From Bacteroidota bacterium (GTDB lineage: Bacteria; Bacteroidota; Bacteroidia; Bacteroidales; UBA12481), in contig JABHCC010000010.1 of the NCBI GenBank assembly GCA_018669475.1, positions 62,001 through 126,000 on the forward strand: DNA of 64,000 nt. Direction: 5' to 3'. Below, piece after piece: positions 52,707 through 61,258 of this stretch (the stretch's first letter is position 1; each line of letters begins with the position of its first letter). The notes beneath the pieces are model-generated. The model worked only from the letters and a program-made list of their open reading frames with translations, ran no database searches and was not told the DNA's origin. A program made the translations under genes and the position numbers.

Positions 52707-54383
52707 ATGGCTGATTCTGAAGATAAGACACTAAACCACAGAAATGAGGGCTCATTTCGCAGTAAACTTTATAAGTTCCAGTCTTCAATATATGGACATG
52801 TAGTTTTCATTATAAGCGCCTTGTCTATTATTCTTTTTCTGTCGTTTGGTGTTATATTCAGATCAGTAAATGAGAGACATTTGGATACCATTATCCGGCA
52901 AAACGGAAATAATATTGGTTCAATTGTTGAGGGAGCCTTGTATTATTCCATGCTCAAAAACGACAGAAGCTCATTACAAAACACACTGGATGTGATTAAT
53001 ACGATGCCTGGCATCCTGGATGTAAACATGTATGATCCACAAGATAAGCTTGTTTATTCATCTTTTTCTTCTGACACAAGCGGGCACAACAATCCGCATT
53101 GCAAAGACTGTCATCTGGATATTGATACCATGTTTCCAAGAAAAGAGAGATCTTTTAGAATCATAAATATGGATAGTGATCTTAATATGAGTCTGAATAA
53201 TTTTGATAACCGGCTACTATTAATCAGATCGCCTATCCTGAATGAACCATCATGCTATACAAGCTCTTGTCATGCACATAGTCAAGATGATGAAGTGCTT
53301 GGTTCTCTGAATATTAGGATGCCTCTTAAGGAGATTGATGATGCAGTCCTTGAGTCTTCTACAGATTTTTTCCTAATGGCCACATTATCAACTATACTAT
53401 TTGTATTAATTCTGGTGTTTTTTACAAGAAGAAAAATTAATAAACCATTAAATGCTATAATTAAAGCCAGTGAAGCTGTTTCGAAAGGTGATAAAAAGAT
53501 GCGATTGGAGATAAAGCCCAAACAGCTGTATGATATCAGGATGGTTTCCTCTGCTTTTAATGAAATGCTGGATAACATTCAGTCTGCAACAAACGAATTG
53601 CAAAACTGGTCACAACAACTTGAATATAAGGTCCAGAAAAAATCAGAGGAATTATCAGAAATGCAGAATGAGATAATACATATCGAACGAATAGCTTCAC
53701 TTGGTAAATTATCCTCTTCTGTCGCTCATGAAATAAACAATCCTTTATCGGGAGTTTTGACTTATACAAAACTGGTTCAAAAATTATTGAGTAAGCCTGA
53801 ATTAAGTAATACTTCCAAGGTATCGATGATGAAATATTTGGAGGTGATTGAAGCAGAAACGAAACGATGTGGAGATATAGTGAAGGGCTTATTAGATTTT
53901 TCGAGAAAAGATCAGCTGGATTTTAGAACCAAGCATTTGCATAAAATTTTAGGTGATGCATTTTCCTTGATGGAACACCAAATGAAAATAGCAAACATTA
54001 ATTTCTCTGCTGATTTTTCTGCAAATTCAGATCTAATTTTTTGCAGTGAGAACCAAATAAAGCAGGCATGTATAGCGATATTGCTAAATGCCTGTGAAGC
54101 TGTTACAGAAAATGGAGAAATTATAATGAAAACCAGCAATCCGGATATGGCCAACATAAAACTTGAAATATCCGATAACGGTGTTGGTATTGCCCCGGAA
54201 GACATTCCTCACGTTTTTGAACCATTTTTCTCAGCAAAACAGAAAGTAGCAGGTACAGGTTTAGGCCTTGCTGTTGTGCATGGTATAGTTCAAAGCCATA
54301 AAGGCAAAGTAGAGGCTGTGTCTGAGTTTGAGGCCCACACATGTATTTCCATAACATTACCATTGAACAATAATGAATCATAA
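52707..54383 (+). CDS. Histidine kinase with haem-type periplasmic sensor, copy 1
   Basis: A 558-residue membrane sensor kinase. Helices at about 31-52 and 222-240 bracket a periplasmic domain containing CKDCH (Cys132, Cys135, His136; CxxCH) and CYTSSCH (Cys183, Cys188, His189; Cx4CH), which suggests covalent c-type haem, with the second motif non-standard. HAMP (241-295), HisKA with His341 in SSVAHEINNPLSGV, and HATPase (DNGVGIAPEDIPHVFEPFF, GTGLGLAVVHGIVQ) follow, the NtrB-like class. Its stop overlaps the start of the next, paralogous kinase by 11 bases. Confidence 0.9.
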   Translation: MADSEDKTLNHRNEGSFRSKLYKFQSSIYGHVVFIISALSIILFLSFGVIFRSVNERHLDTIIRQNGNNIGSIVEGALYYSMLKNDRSSLQNTLDVINTMPGILDVNMYDPQDKLVYSSFSSDTSGHNNPHCKDCHLDIDTMFPRKERSFRIINMDSDLNMSLNNFDNRLLLIRSPILNEPSCYTSSCHAHSQDDEVLGSLNIRMPLKEIDDAVLESSTDFFLMATLSTILFVLILVFFTRRKINKPLNAIIKASEAVSKGDKKMRLEIKPKQLYDIRMVSSAFNEMLDNIQSATNELQNWSQQLEYKVQKKSEELSEMQNEIIHIERIASLGKLSSSVAHEINNPLSGVLTYTKLVQKLLSKPELSNTSKVSMMKYLEVIEAETKRCGDIVKGLLDFSRKDQLDFRTKHLHKILGDAFSLMEHQMKIANINFSADFSANSDLIFCSENQIKQACIAILLNACEAVTENGEIIMKTSNPDMANIKLEISDNGVGIAPEDIPHVFEPFFSAKQKVAGTGLGLAVVHGIVQSHKGKVEAVSEFEAHTCISITLPLNNNES

Positions 54384-56007
54384 TGCAATTTTCTCCACAT
54401 TACTGAAACATTTAAAATTCAGATCATCGATATATAGTCAGGTCGTTATTATTATTGCTATTCTGTGTATTTTTCTGTTATTAACATTTGGAGCCATATT
54501 CGAATCTGTTAATAAGGAATACATGGAAAGCAATATTCAGCAGAGTGGTAACAACGTGGGTTTACTTGTGGAGGGAGCCTTGTATCAACACATGCTTGAA
54601 AATGATAAAACTGCAATTAATAATACGCTGCAGATAATTAACACCATGCCTGGAATTTTAGATGTAAATATGTATGATCACGCGGATAATCTTGTTTATT
54701 CATCATTTCCTGTGGACACAAACCTGCAAAACAATCCAAATTGTAAAGAGTGCCATACGAATATTGATATCATGTTCCCAGGAAAAGAAAAGACTTTCAG
54801 AATCATAAATATGGATAGTAAATGCAATATGAGTCTGAAAAATTATGATAATCGTGTTCTTTTAATCAGGGCTCCAATTCTGAACGAACCATCCTGCTAT
54901 ACCAGCGCCTGTCATGCACATAAGGAAACTGATGAAGTACTTGGCTCTTTTGTAATTAGAATCCCATTGGAAGAACTTGACAAGAATCTTAAAAAGTCTG
55001 TCCTGTTAGCAATATTCACTACGCTTATACTTATGAGTTTTTTAATGATTTTCACAAGAAGAAAAATTAAAAAGCCACTAAATGCAATTCTTGCAGCCAG
55101 TGAAGCTGTATCAAAAGGTGATATTAGGTCAAGGTTAGAAATAAAACCGAATCAATTAAGTGATGTGAGAGTGGTTTCTTCTGCATTTAATGAAATGCTG
55201 GATAATCTTCAATTAGCCACAAACGAACTTCAAAACTGGTCACAACAGCTTGAATATAAAGTCCAGAAGAAGTCAGAGGAGATCTCAGAAATGCAAAATG
55301 AATTAATCCATGTTGAACGAATAGCCTCACTTGGTAAATTATCATCTTCCGTTGCTCATGAAATCAATAATCCTTTATCGGGGGTTTTGACCTATACCAA
55401 GCTAGTCCAAAAGAAATTACGCAGACATATGTCTGATAACCCTGCAAAAGAGTCGATGTTAGAGTATTTGAAAGTTATAGAAATAGAAACGAAGCGATGT
55501 GGCGATATAGTTAAAGGCTTGTTGGAGTTCTCAATAAAGGACCAACAGGATTTTGAAGAACTGAATTTGCATATAATATTAGAAAAAGCATATTCCCTTT
55601 TGGCCCATCAGATGAAAATGTTGAACATTAGTTTTCAAGCTGACTTTTCTGCTAAATCAGATTTAATATTCTGCAGTGAGAATCAGATAAAACAGGCGTG
55701 TATTGCCATTCTTTTAAATGCATCTGAAGCAGTAATAGAAAACGGCGATATTATGATGAGAACAAGTAACCCTGGAAAAGATACTATTAAGCTTGAGATA
55801 ATAGATAATGGGCAAGGAATTTCCCCCGAAGATATTCCGCATATTTTTGAACCCTTTTTCTCGGCCAAACAAAAAGTAAGTGGTACTGGGTTGGGATTGG
55901 CAATTGTACACGGCATCGTTCAAAGCCACAAGGGAAAAGTTGATGTAGAATCTACATTGGGGGAGAGCACAATCATTTCTTTAACCTTACCTTTAGTGAA
56001 GAATTAG
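54373..56007 (+). CDS. Histidine kinase with haem-type periplasmic sensor, copy 2
   Basis: A 544-residue paralogue of the preceding kinase with the same layout. Helices lie at about 22-43 and 209-227. Periplasmic CKECH (Cys124, Cys127, His128) and CYTSACH (Cys175, Cys180, His181) are conserved. HAMP, His329 in SSVAHEINNPLSG, and an ATPase domain with GTGLGLAIVHGIVQ follow. It starts 11 bases inside copy 1. Both cytoplasmic halves are very similar, so they may heterodimerise or compete for the same response regulator encoded 24 bases downstream. Confidence 0.9.
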   Translation: MNHNAIFSTLLKHLKFRSSIYSQVVIIIAILCIFLLLTFGAIFESVNKEYMESNIQQSGNNVGLLVEGALYQHMLENDKTAINNTLQIINTMPGILDVNMYDHADNLVYSSFPVDTNLQNNPNCKECHTNIDIMFPGKEKTFRIINMDSKCNMSLKNYDNRVLLIRAPILNEPSCYTSACHAHKETDEVLGSFVIRIPLEELDKNLKKSVLLAIFTTLILMSFLMIFTRRKIKKPLNAILAASEAVSKGDIRSRLEIKPNQLSDVRVVSSAFNEMLDNLQLATNELQNWSQQLEYKVQKKSEEISEMQNELIHVERIASLGKLSSSVAHEINNPLSGVLTYTKLVQKKLRRHMSDNPAKESMLEYLKVIEIETKRCGDIVKGLLEFSIKDQQDFEELNLHIILEKAYSLLAHQMKMLNISFQADFSAKSDLIFCSENQIKQACIAILLNASEAVIENGDIMMRTSNPGKDTIKLEIIDNGQGISPEDIPHIFEPFFSAKQKVSGTGLGLAIVHGIVQSHKGKVDVESTLGESTIISLTLPLVKN

Positions 56008-56031
56008 GATATAAAAACAAGAGAACGTATT

Positions 56032-57372
56032 ATGCTAAGCTCCGTTTCAATATTAATCGTTGACGATGAAGAATCCGTACGAGATTCTTTATATAACTGG
56101 TTCATCGATGATGGATACCAAGTTGACTGTGCTGAAAACGCAAAACAGGCACTTACAATTCTGGAATCTAAGAATTATGACATTATTCTGGCAGATATTA
56201 AGATGCCCGGTATGGATGGACTGGAAATGCATCAAAGGATAAAATCATTAAATAATGACTCAATTGTCATTATTATGACAGCATTTGCCTCTGTGTCAAC
56301 GGCCGTTCAGGCTTTAAAAGACGGGGCATATGATTATATAACGAAACCCTTTGATCCTGACGATCTTTCACATTTGATAAGAAATGCAGCTAGCCAAATT
56401 TCTTTAAAAGCTGAAAATGAAGCCCTTAGGGACAAAGTTGTTACTCTGGAAAATGTGGAAAACATCATCGGTAGCAGTAAGGCAATGCTGAAGGTTCTCA
56501 AAGAAGTTGAAAAAGTGGCTCAATCTAATTCCCCTGTTATCATAACTGGAGAAAGTGGCACTGGTAAAGAGCTTGTTGCCAAGGCAATACATTCAAACTC
56601 CCATCGTAAGTTCTTCCCTTTAGTTAGTGTGCATTGCGGAGCTTTGACTGAAAGTCTACTGGAAAGCGAGTTATTCGGTCACGAAAAGGGTGCTTTTACC
56701 GGTGCAATGTTTAACCGGAAAGGACGGTTTGAAATGGCAGATGGCGGAACAATATTTCTTGATGAAATCGCCACTATTTCTTTGAAAATGCAGATAGAAT
56801 TGCTCCGTGTGCTACAAACAAAAACTTTTATAAGGGTTGGTGGTAATAAGGAAATCACTTCCGACTTCAGGGTTATTTGTGCCACAAACAAAGATCTGAT
56901 GCAAATGGTGGAAATGGGAGCTTTTCGAGAAGACCTGTACTACCGGTTGAATGTTGTAAATATTACTGTTCCACCACTTCGCGAAAGAAATGATGATATT
57001 CCATTGCTAGTCGAGCATTTCATTGATAAATATTGTACTTCAATGAGCAGGGATACTATTCCAATTAATCCTCGAGCAATGAAACAGCTAAAAGAAAGCT
57101 ATTTCCCCGGGAATGTTCGTGAGCTTGAAAACATAATTGAGCGGGCAATTGTAATAGGCAACGATAAGGAAATATGCGTAAAAGACCTACCTTATCAGAA
57201 AGAAACTATCAGCAGTTCAATTGAAAGCCTGGAAGACCTCGAAAAAACACACCTACTCCAAATACTTAATAAATACAATTGGAATATTTCCCGATCAGCA
57301 AAAGCACTCAAAATAGACAGAGTAACCCTATACAATAAAATAAAGAAATACAAATTAAAAACTTCAAATTAA
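56032..57372 (+). CDS. NtrC-family sigma-54-dependent response regulator
   Basis: A 446-residue activator with three domains. The receiver (1-120) has DDEE (11-14), Asp55 and Lys105. The AAA+ domain has Walker A GESGTGKE (173-180), the sigma-54 contact loop GAFTGA (220-225), and Walker B IFLDEI (241-246). A Fis-type helix-turn-helix lies at about 415-445 (NWNISRSAKALKIDRVTLYNKIKKY). It probably receives phosphate from one or both haem-motif kinases encoded immediately upstream and activates the operon from the dyads at 47821-47951. Confidence 0.95.
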   Translation: MLSSVSILIVDDEESVRDSLYNWFIDDGYQVDCAENAKQALTILESKNYDIILADIKMPGMDGLEMHQRIKSLNNDSIVIIMTAFASVSTAVQALKDGAYDYITKPFDPDDLSHLIRNAASQISLKAENEALRDKVVTLENVENIIGSSKAMLKVLKEVEKVAQSNSPVIITGESGTGKELVAKAIHSNSHRKFFPLVSVHCGALTESLLESELFGHEKGAFTGAMFNRKGRFEMADGGTIFLDEIATISLKMQIELLRVLQTKTFIRVGGNKEITSDFRVICATNKDLMQMVEMGAFREDLYYRLNVVNITVPPLRERNDDIPLLVEHFIDKYCTSMSRDTIPINPRAMKQLKESYFPGNVRELENIIERAIVIGNDKEICVKDLPYQKETISSSIESLEDLEKTHLLQILNKYNWNISRSAKALKIDRVTLYNKIKKYKLKTSN

Positions 57373-57404
57373 TACGAATCTGGTAATCATAAAGCATATT
57401 TAAT

Positions 57405-57938
57405 TTGAATAAGCAAAGTATATTATTAATTTCTCATGGAAATTTCGAGAAGGTGTTTCTTGAAAAGATAGCTAAAGATATATCACACGAATTTCTTTAT
57501 CCGGTTTACCTCGAAGAAAGTAGTATAGACATAAGTGATTTTTATGATCCAATGCGGAGGCAATACGATGGCAACAGGCTATTGATTGAAATAAATTCTT
57601 TCACCTCACCAGGATTTACTAAAAAAGTCGGATTATTCCGGGTAGATTTATTTATTCCCATACTAACATATATTTTTGGACAAGCCACTTTCAAAGGAAG
57701 TTCCGGGCTTGCATCCCTCTACAGACTTAGAAACGAACAATATGGCATGCCAAAGGATGACATTGTGCTCCTTAATCGTTTTAAAAAAGTAATTATCCAT
57801 GAGCTGGGTCATACCCTGGGATTAATACACTGTCATATTCCAAGCTGTGTAATGAGGTCAAGTACATACGTTGAAGATATTGATCAAAAAAGCCACAATC
57901 TGTGTATCAACTGTCGAACTAAGATAGGAATGGTTTAG
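57405..57938 (+). CDS. Archaemetzincin-family zinc metalloprotease
   Basis: A 177-residue metzincin. The extended zinc site HELGHTLGLIH (132-142) is followed by Cys143, Cys148, a Met in SCVM, and a final CxxC (167-170), the archaemetzincin (AmzA) pattern with a structural second zinc. The start is TTG 57405 (MNKQSILLISHGNF), since no ATG is suitably placed. The open frame follows the NtrC gene by 32 bases and appears to close the operon. Family substrates are mostly unknown, and a redox-operon context is unusual. Confidence 0.88.
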   Translation: MNKQSILLISHGNFEKVFLEKIAKDISHEFLYPVYLEESSIDISDFYDPMRRQYDGNRLLIEINSFTSPGFTKKVGLFRVDLFIPILTYIFGQATFKGSSGLASLYRLRNEQYGMPKDDIVLLNRFKKVIIHELGHTLGLIHCHIPSCVMRSSTYVEDIDQKSHNLCINCRTKIGMV

Positions 57939-57974
57939 ATTGTGATGTTCTTTTCAAACCCCCTGCAGATCAGC

Positions 57975-58005
57975 TTGGTGGTACTAGTGTTTTGTTGTAA
58001 CTTTA
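57975..58005 (+). promoter_or_regulatory. Candidate promoter for the 58031 lipoprotein
   Basis: TTG (57975-57977), 20 bases, then TAACTTTA (57998-58005) fits the Bacteroidota consensus with one mismatch (final A for G), 25 bases before the ATG at 58031. Confidence 0.45.
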
Positions 58006-58030
58006 GTTGTTAATCTTAAAAACAAACACT

Positions 58031-58588
58031 ATGAAATCTATTGTAGGATTATTCTGCCTGATTTTGATGATATGCGCTTGTGGGGATTTAACGAAAAAAG
58101 ACGCAGATGATTTGTTGGAAGGTTGCGAGACCTATGAGCAAGAGTTTATTTGGAACAAAGCTGCAGCTGTTGAGGAAATGAATACATATACCTACTTTCT
58201 GGCTGCTTCGGGCATGCGCTATTTTGCCCGTAAATTTCGGGTTGAGGATATTTGTTATTCGGATATTGAGATCAAAATTAACATTGACCTACCTGATTGG
58301 CCATCAGGGGTAGAATGGGGATATACTGATCAGCCACCTCATTATGCGGGTATGTTTCTATATGACATAGATTGTGATTCCAGAAATTGTATTTCAACAA
58401 TTTATTTAGCCAGGGGGTCAGAAATTTTCAATGTATTCACTGAGGGTACTGATGAAATTAACCTTGAGTTTTATTTAGTTGCTTCGTTCTATGCCGGCGA
58501 TCAAAATATTGATAATGATTTGTATTGGCTCAGGAAAAACCTTGATTCTCTGACAGTAACTTTAAAGATGGACAAAAGGATGAATTAA
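58031..58588 (+). CDS. Lipoprotein of unknown function
   Basis: A 185-residue predicted lipoprotein. ATG 58031 gives MKSIVGLFCLILMICAC, with Cys in the lipobox position. The ATG eight codons upstream is less likely. The mature part is acidic, with WGYTDQPPHYAGMFLYDIDCDSRN in the middle and paired cysteines (CETYEQE, EDICYSDI, DCDSRNC). No family recognised. Confidence 0.7.
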   Translation: MKSIVGLFCLILMICACGDLTKKDADDLLEGCETYEQEFIWNKAAAVEEMNTYTYFLAASGMRYFARKFRVEDICYSDIEIKINIDLPDWPSGVEWGYTDQPPHYAGMFLYDIDCDSRNCISTIYLARGSEIFNVFTEGTDEINLEFYLVASFYAGDQNIDNDLYWLRKNLDSLTVTLKMDKRMN

Positions 58589-58653
58589 TCTTTTTAGAAC
58601 GTAAAAGTTCGCCATCTGGTCGGCATTATTTTCCAGCAGTAGATAAGGGAAAA

Positions 58654-58683
58654 GGAGATTCCTACATACAAGGAGGAATCTCT
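58654..58683. other. Hairpin of unknown role before the phosphatase gene
   Basis: GGAGATTCCT (58654-58663) pairs with AGGAATCTCT (58674-58683, one G-U pair) around a 10-base loop. There is no T-run, so it is probably not a terminator. It sits about 55 bases before the start at 58739. Confidence 0.5.
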
Positions 58684-58738
58684 GAGCAAACTTTATGAGA
58701 CTTAGAGTGTTTATGGGATAAAGCATCAAAAAGTCACA

Positions 58739-58933
58739 ATGACATTTTTTCTCATCCTTTTTATTGCAATCAGTTTTGGCCTCGGGTTCTGGATAGGAAA
58801 TCTAAAAAATCCTGCTGTAAGCTACAGGAGAAAAAAGGTAAAGAAGCAGAGTAAGGACATCAATTTATTGAATGAACAATTCAAGATTCAAACAGCTGCG
58901 ATGGAATCATTATTACTGATATCAAAGGGGTAA
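58739..58933 (+). pseudogene. N-terminal fragment of a frameshifted PAS-SpoIIE phosphatase gene
   Basis: A 64-codon frame encodes a membrane helix (FFLILFIAISFGLGFWIG), a short coiled coil (INLLNEQFKIQTAA), then stops. From about 58876 the PAS sequence continues in the -1 frame (CDGIIITDIKGVIQWVTPAF and onward), the same frame as the phosphatase that ends at 60336. PAS domains start with just such a DGIIITD segment, so one base has been lost (or two gained) near 58890-58905. An alternative is -1 slippage at A-AAG-GGG directly before the TAA (58931-58933). It probably belongs with the 59050 gene. Confidence 0.75.
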
Positions 58934-59049
58934 TACAATGGGTAACCCCAGCTTTCCATAAACTCACCGGTTATTCGTCAGAAGAATCAATAGGAACATC
59001 TTTAAAGTTCCTTAATTCAGGTGTACATAATAAAGAATTCTTTAAGACG

Positions 59050-60336
59050 ATGTGGAATCAGATAAAGAATTTTGTTGCAATCAAACAAGATATTTCTGAA
59101 CGGAAACGCTTAGAAGAAATATCCAGAACTGAGAAGAAGAGAATGGAAACTGAATTGGATGTTGCCCGTGATATCCAAATGAGTATGCTGAAGAAAAACT
59201 CTCAGGTACTTAAAAATCAAAATGATGTTGATATTTTTGCCAAAATTATTCCTGCCCGGGAAGTTGGAGGTGATTTTTACGACTATTTCTGGCTGGATGA
59301 AGAAAGGCTATGTTTCTTCATCGGTGATGTATCAGGCAAGGGAGTTCCTGCAGCCTTGATGATGGCTGTTACAAAAACATTGCTAAAATCCGCGATTGGA
59401 AGCATGAAATCTGTTAGTCGGGCTCTTACTCAAATTAATAATGAGATAAGCAAAGACAATGAGAATTACATGTTTATTACGGTTTTCGTGGGAATCCTGA
59501 ACACAACGACTGGTTACATGGCATACTCAAATGCCGGACACAATCCTACTTACGTTATTGATAAGCAGAATAGTAAAATAAAGTCTCTGAATGAATTGCA
59601 TGGTGTGGTGATTGGAGCCATGGAAAATATAGAGTATGGCGAGACTGTATTAAGAATAAACCGGGGCGATTCGATTTTTATTTACACTGATGGAATCACA
59701 GAGGCGAGAAACAAAGAAAACCATTTATTTTCTGATGATCGCTTGGTGGAATACTTGAATAAAAGTTTCCACTTCAATCCTGAGGTTCTGTTGAACGGCA
59801 TCATTGCAGAAGTGAAAAAACATGAAGATGGAGCTGAACAGGCAGATGATATAATCATTCTACACGTCAACTTTATGGAGCAAACAGAAGATTCAATAGT
59901 TGATTACTTATTCAGGAACCTTCAGAACAATCTGGAGTCTATCCAGATCTTCTCAATTGAATTTGAAGAATTTGCAAAGAAACATTCAGTTGAACAAGAA
60001 GCTATTCAGCAAATTAAAATTGTATTTGATGAGCTCCTGAGTAATGTAGTAAAATATGCATATGATAATGATGAAAATCACGAGATTGAAGTAAAAGTCA
60101 GATTTTACGAAGAGAAACTTACCGTTACCATCATGGATGATGGCCGACCTTACAATCCCTTTGAGTCTGATGAAACGGATACTACTCTGGAATTACAAGA
60201 ACGTGAAATAGGGGGTCTTGGAATTCATCTCGTAAAATTTCTGGTTGATGATTATCATTATGAGTACAAGGATCAGATTAAGAAGAATTCAACCCATTTT
60301 ACAAAACAAATTAATTCAGAATTGAATGAAAATTGA
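59050..60336 (+). CDS. SpoIIE/RsbU-type PP2C phosphatase with fused RsbW-like kinase domain
   Basis: An open frame extends back to 58876, but its first ATG is 59050 (428 residues). The upstream part is a PAS domain missing its last third: WNQI runs straight into KNFVAIKQDISERK, the end of a PAC motif, implying an in-frame deletion of roughly 30 codons. The PP2C domain shows EVGGDFYDYFWLD, FIGDVSGKGVPAALMMA and DGITEARN. A C-terminal HATPase domain (DELLSNVVKYAY, MDDGRPYNPFE) resembles anti-sigma kinase RsbW. With the STAS gene it forms a partner-switching unit, whose sigma target is not visible. Confidence 0.85.
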   Translation: MWNQIKNFVAIKQDISERKRLEEISRTEKKRMETELDVARDIQMSMLKKNSQVLKNQNDVDIFAKIIPAREVGGDFYDYFWLDEERLCFFIGDVSGKGVPAALMMAVTKTLLKSAIGSMKSVSRALTQINNEISKDNENYMFITVFVGILNTTTGYMAYSNAGHNPTYVIDKQNSKIKSLNELHGVVIGAMENIEYGETVLRINRGDSIFIYTDGITEARNKENHLFSDDRLVEYLNKSFHFNPEVLLNGIIAEVKKHEDGAEQADDIIILHVNFMEQTEDSIVDYLFRNLQNNLESIQIFSIEFEEFAKKHSVEQEAIQQIKIVFDELLSNVVKYAYDNDENHEIEVKVRFYEEKLTVTIMDDGRPYNPFESDETDTTLELQEREIGGLGIHLVKFLVDDYHYEYKDQIKKNSTHFTKQINSELNEN

Positions 60337-60658
60337 AACCGGTTCATCAGGAGACATTGAGATTGTCAGGATTATTGGCATTGTTGACACAACAACCGCT
60401 CCTCAGGCTGAAAGCAAAATACAAGATCTCCTGGATAATAGCTGCAAGAAAATGGTCATAGATTTGAGTGAAACTGAGTATATGAGTAGCTCAGGATTAA
60501 GAGTACTTTTATCAACCGCTAAGAAACTATGGGCAAAAGATGGTTTATTGAGAATTTGTCAACCAAACAAAGTAGTTAAAGACATCCTAGACACGAGTGG
60601 TTTTAGTGTAATTATGGATGTTAGAGATACTGAAGCAGAGGCTTTGAAGGATTTCTAG
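60326..60658 (+). CDS. STAS-domain anti-sigma factor antagonist (RsbV/SpoIIAA-like)
   Basis: A 110-residue single STAS domain. The phosphorylatable-Ser motif is MVIDLSETEYMSSSGLRVLLSTAKKL, and GTVDTTTA-like N-terminal strands (GIVDTTTAPQAESKI) are present. Its ATG lies 11 bases inside the end of the phosphatase/kinase gene, implying translational coupling. It would be dephosphorylated by the PP2C domain and phosphorylated by the RsbW-like domain of its neighbour. Confidence 0.93.
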   Translation: MKIETGSSGDIEIVRIIGIVDTTTAPQAESKIQDLLDNSCKKMVIDLSETEYMSSSGLRVLLSTAKKLWAKDGLLRICQPNKVVKDILDTSGFSVIMDVRDTEAEALKDF

Positions 60659-60664
60659 GAGCCT

Positions 60665-61258
60665 TCATTCTTTCTTAAGCCTGGTCTTTAAGCTACCAAG
60701 GGTTTCAATTACCTTCCTCAGCCAATTAAAGTATAATGCCAGGTAAAGCATTACTGACATCAATATGATAATCATGACATTAAATGAGTAAGTAGAGATG
60801 GAATAATTTCCCACCCATTTTTGTGGAGCATAGAAGTGTGCTCTGCCTATTTTAGTTTGAGCCTTCTGATATATCGATCCAGATCTAATCTGTAAGCGAC
60901 CATTTCCAATTCTTACACGATCACTAATGGCATCATTCCTTAATAATAATCTCAGGGCATTATTCTCATGATTCTTTTTCAGTTGAAGCAATCCCTTCTT
61001 CCCTCTATCATCCATTAGCGAAGTGCTTAAGTTATCTTTATAGTTCTCAACGCTAGAATACAATCTATTGTACAATAAACTTAATTCTGTAAGATGTGCC
61101 CTGGCACTATCAGCAATTGTTCGGTTGAAGTCACCATCATGAATGCTGTTCAGATATATAAAACCATCTTTTAATTCATCGGCATCCAGATTACCTATCT
61201 CAGTTGCGATTATCTCAAGGTAATTTTTGGTCTTTATAGCTTCCAGTCCTGTACCCAT
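60665..61258 (-). CDS. C-terminal fragment of an ABC-transporter ATPase/permease
   Basis: A 197-residue frame. The end, KIGRAHFYAPQKWVGNYSISTYSFNVMIIILMSVMLYLALYFNWLRKVIETLG, matches from memory the C-terminus of long Bacteroidota ABC-2-type fused ATPase/permease proteins (one membrane helix). The ATP-binding region and other helices are missing. Its ATG lies inside the 3' end of the adhesin-like gene (25-base overlap), so it appears to be a 5'-truncated gene joined by deletion. Whether it is still translated is unclear. Confidence 0.6.
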   Translation of the reverse strand: MGTGLEAIKTKNYLEIIATEIGNLDADELKDGFIYLNSIHDGDFNRTIADSARAHLTELSLLYNRLYSSVENYKDNLSTSLMDDRGKKGLLQLKKNHENNALRLLLRNDAISDRVRIGNGRLQIRSGSIYQKAQTKIGRAHFYAPQKWVGNYSISTYSFNVMIIILMSVMLYLALYFNWLRKVIETLGSLKTRLKKE

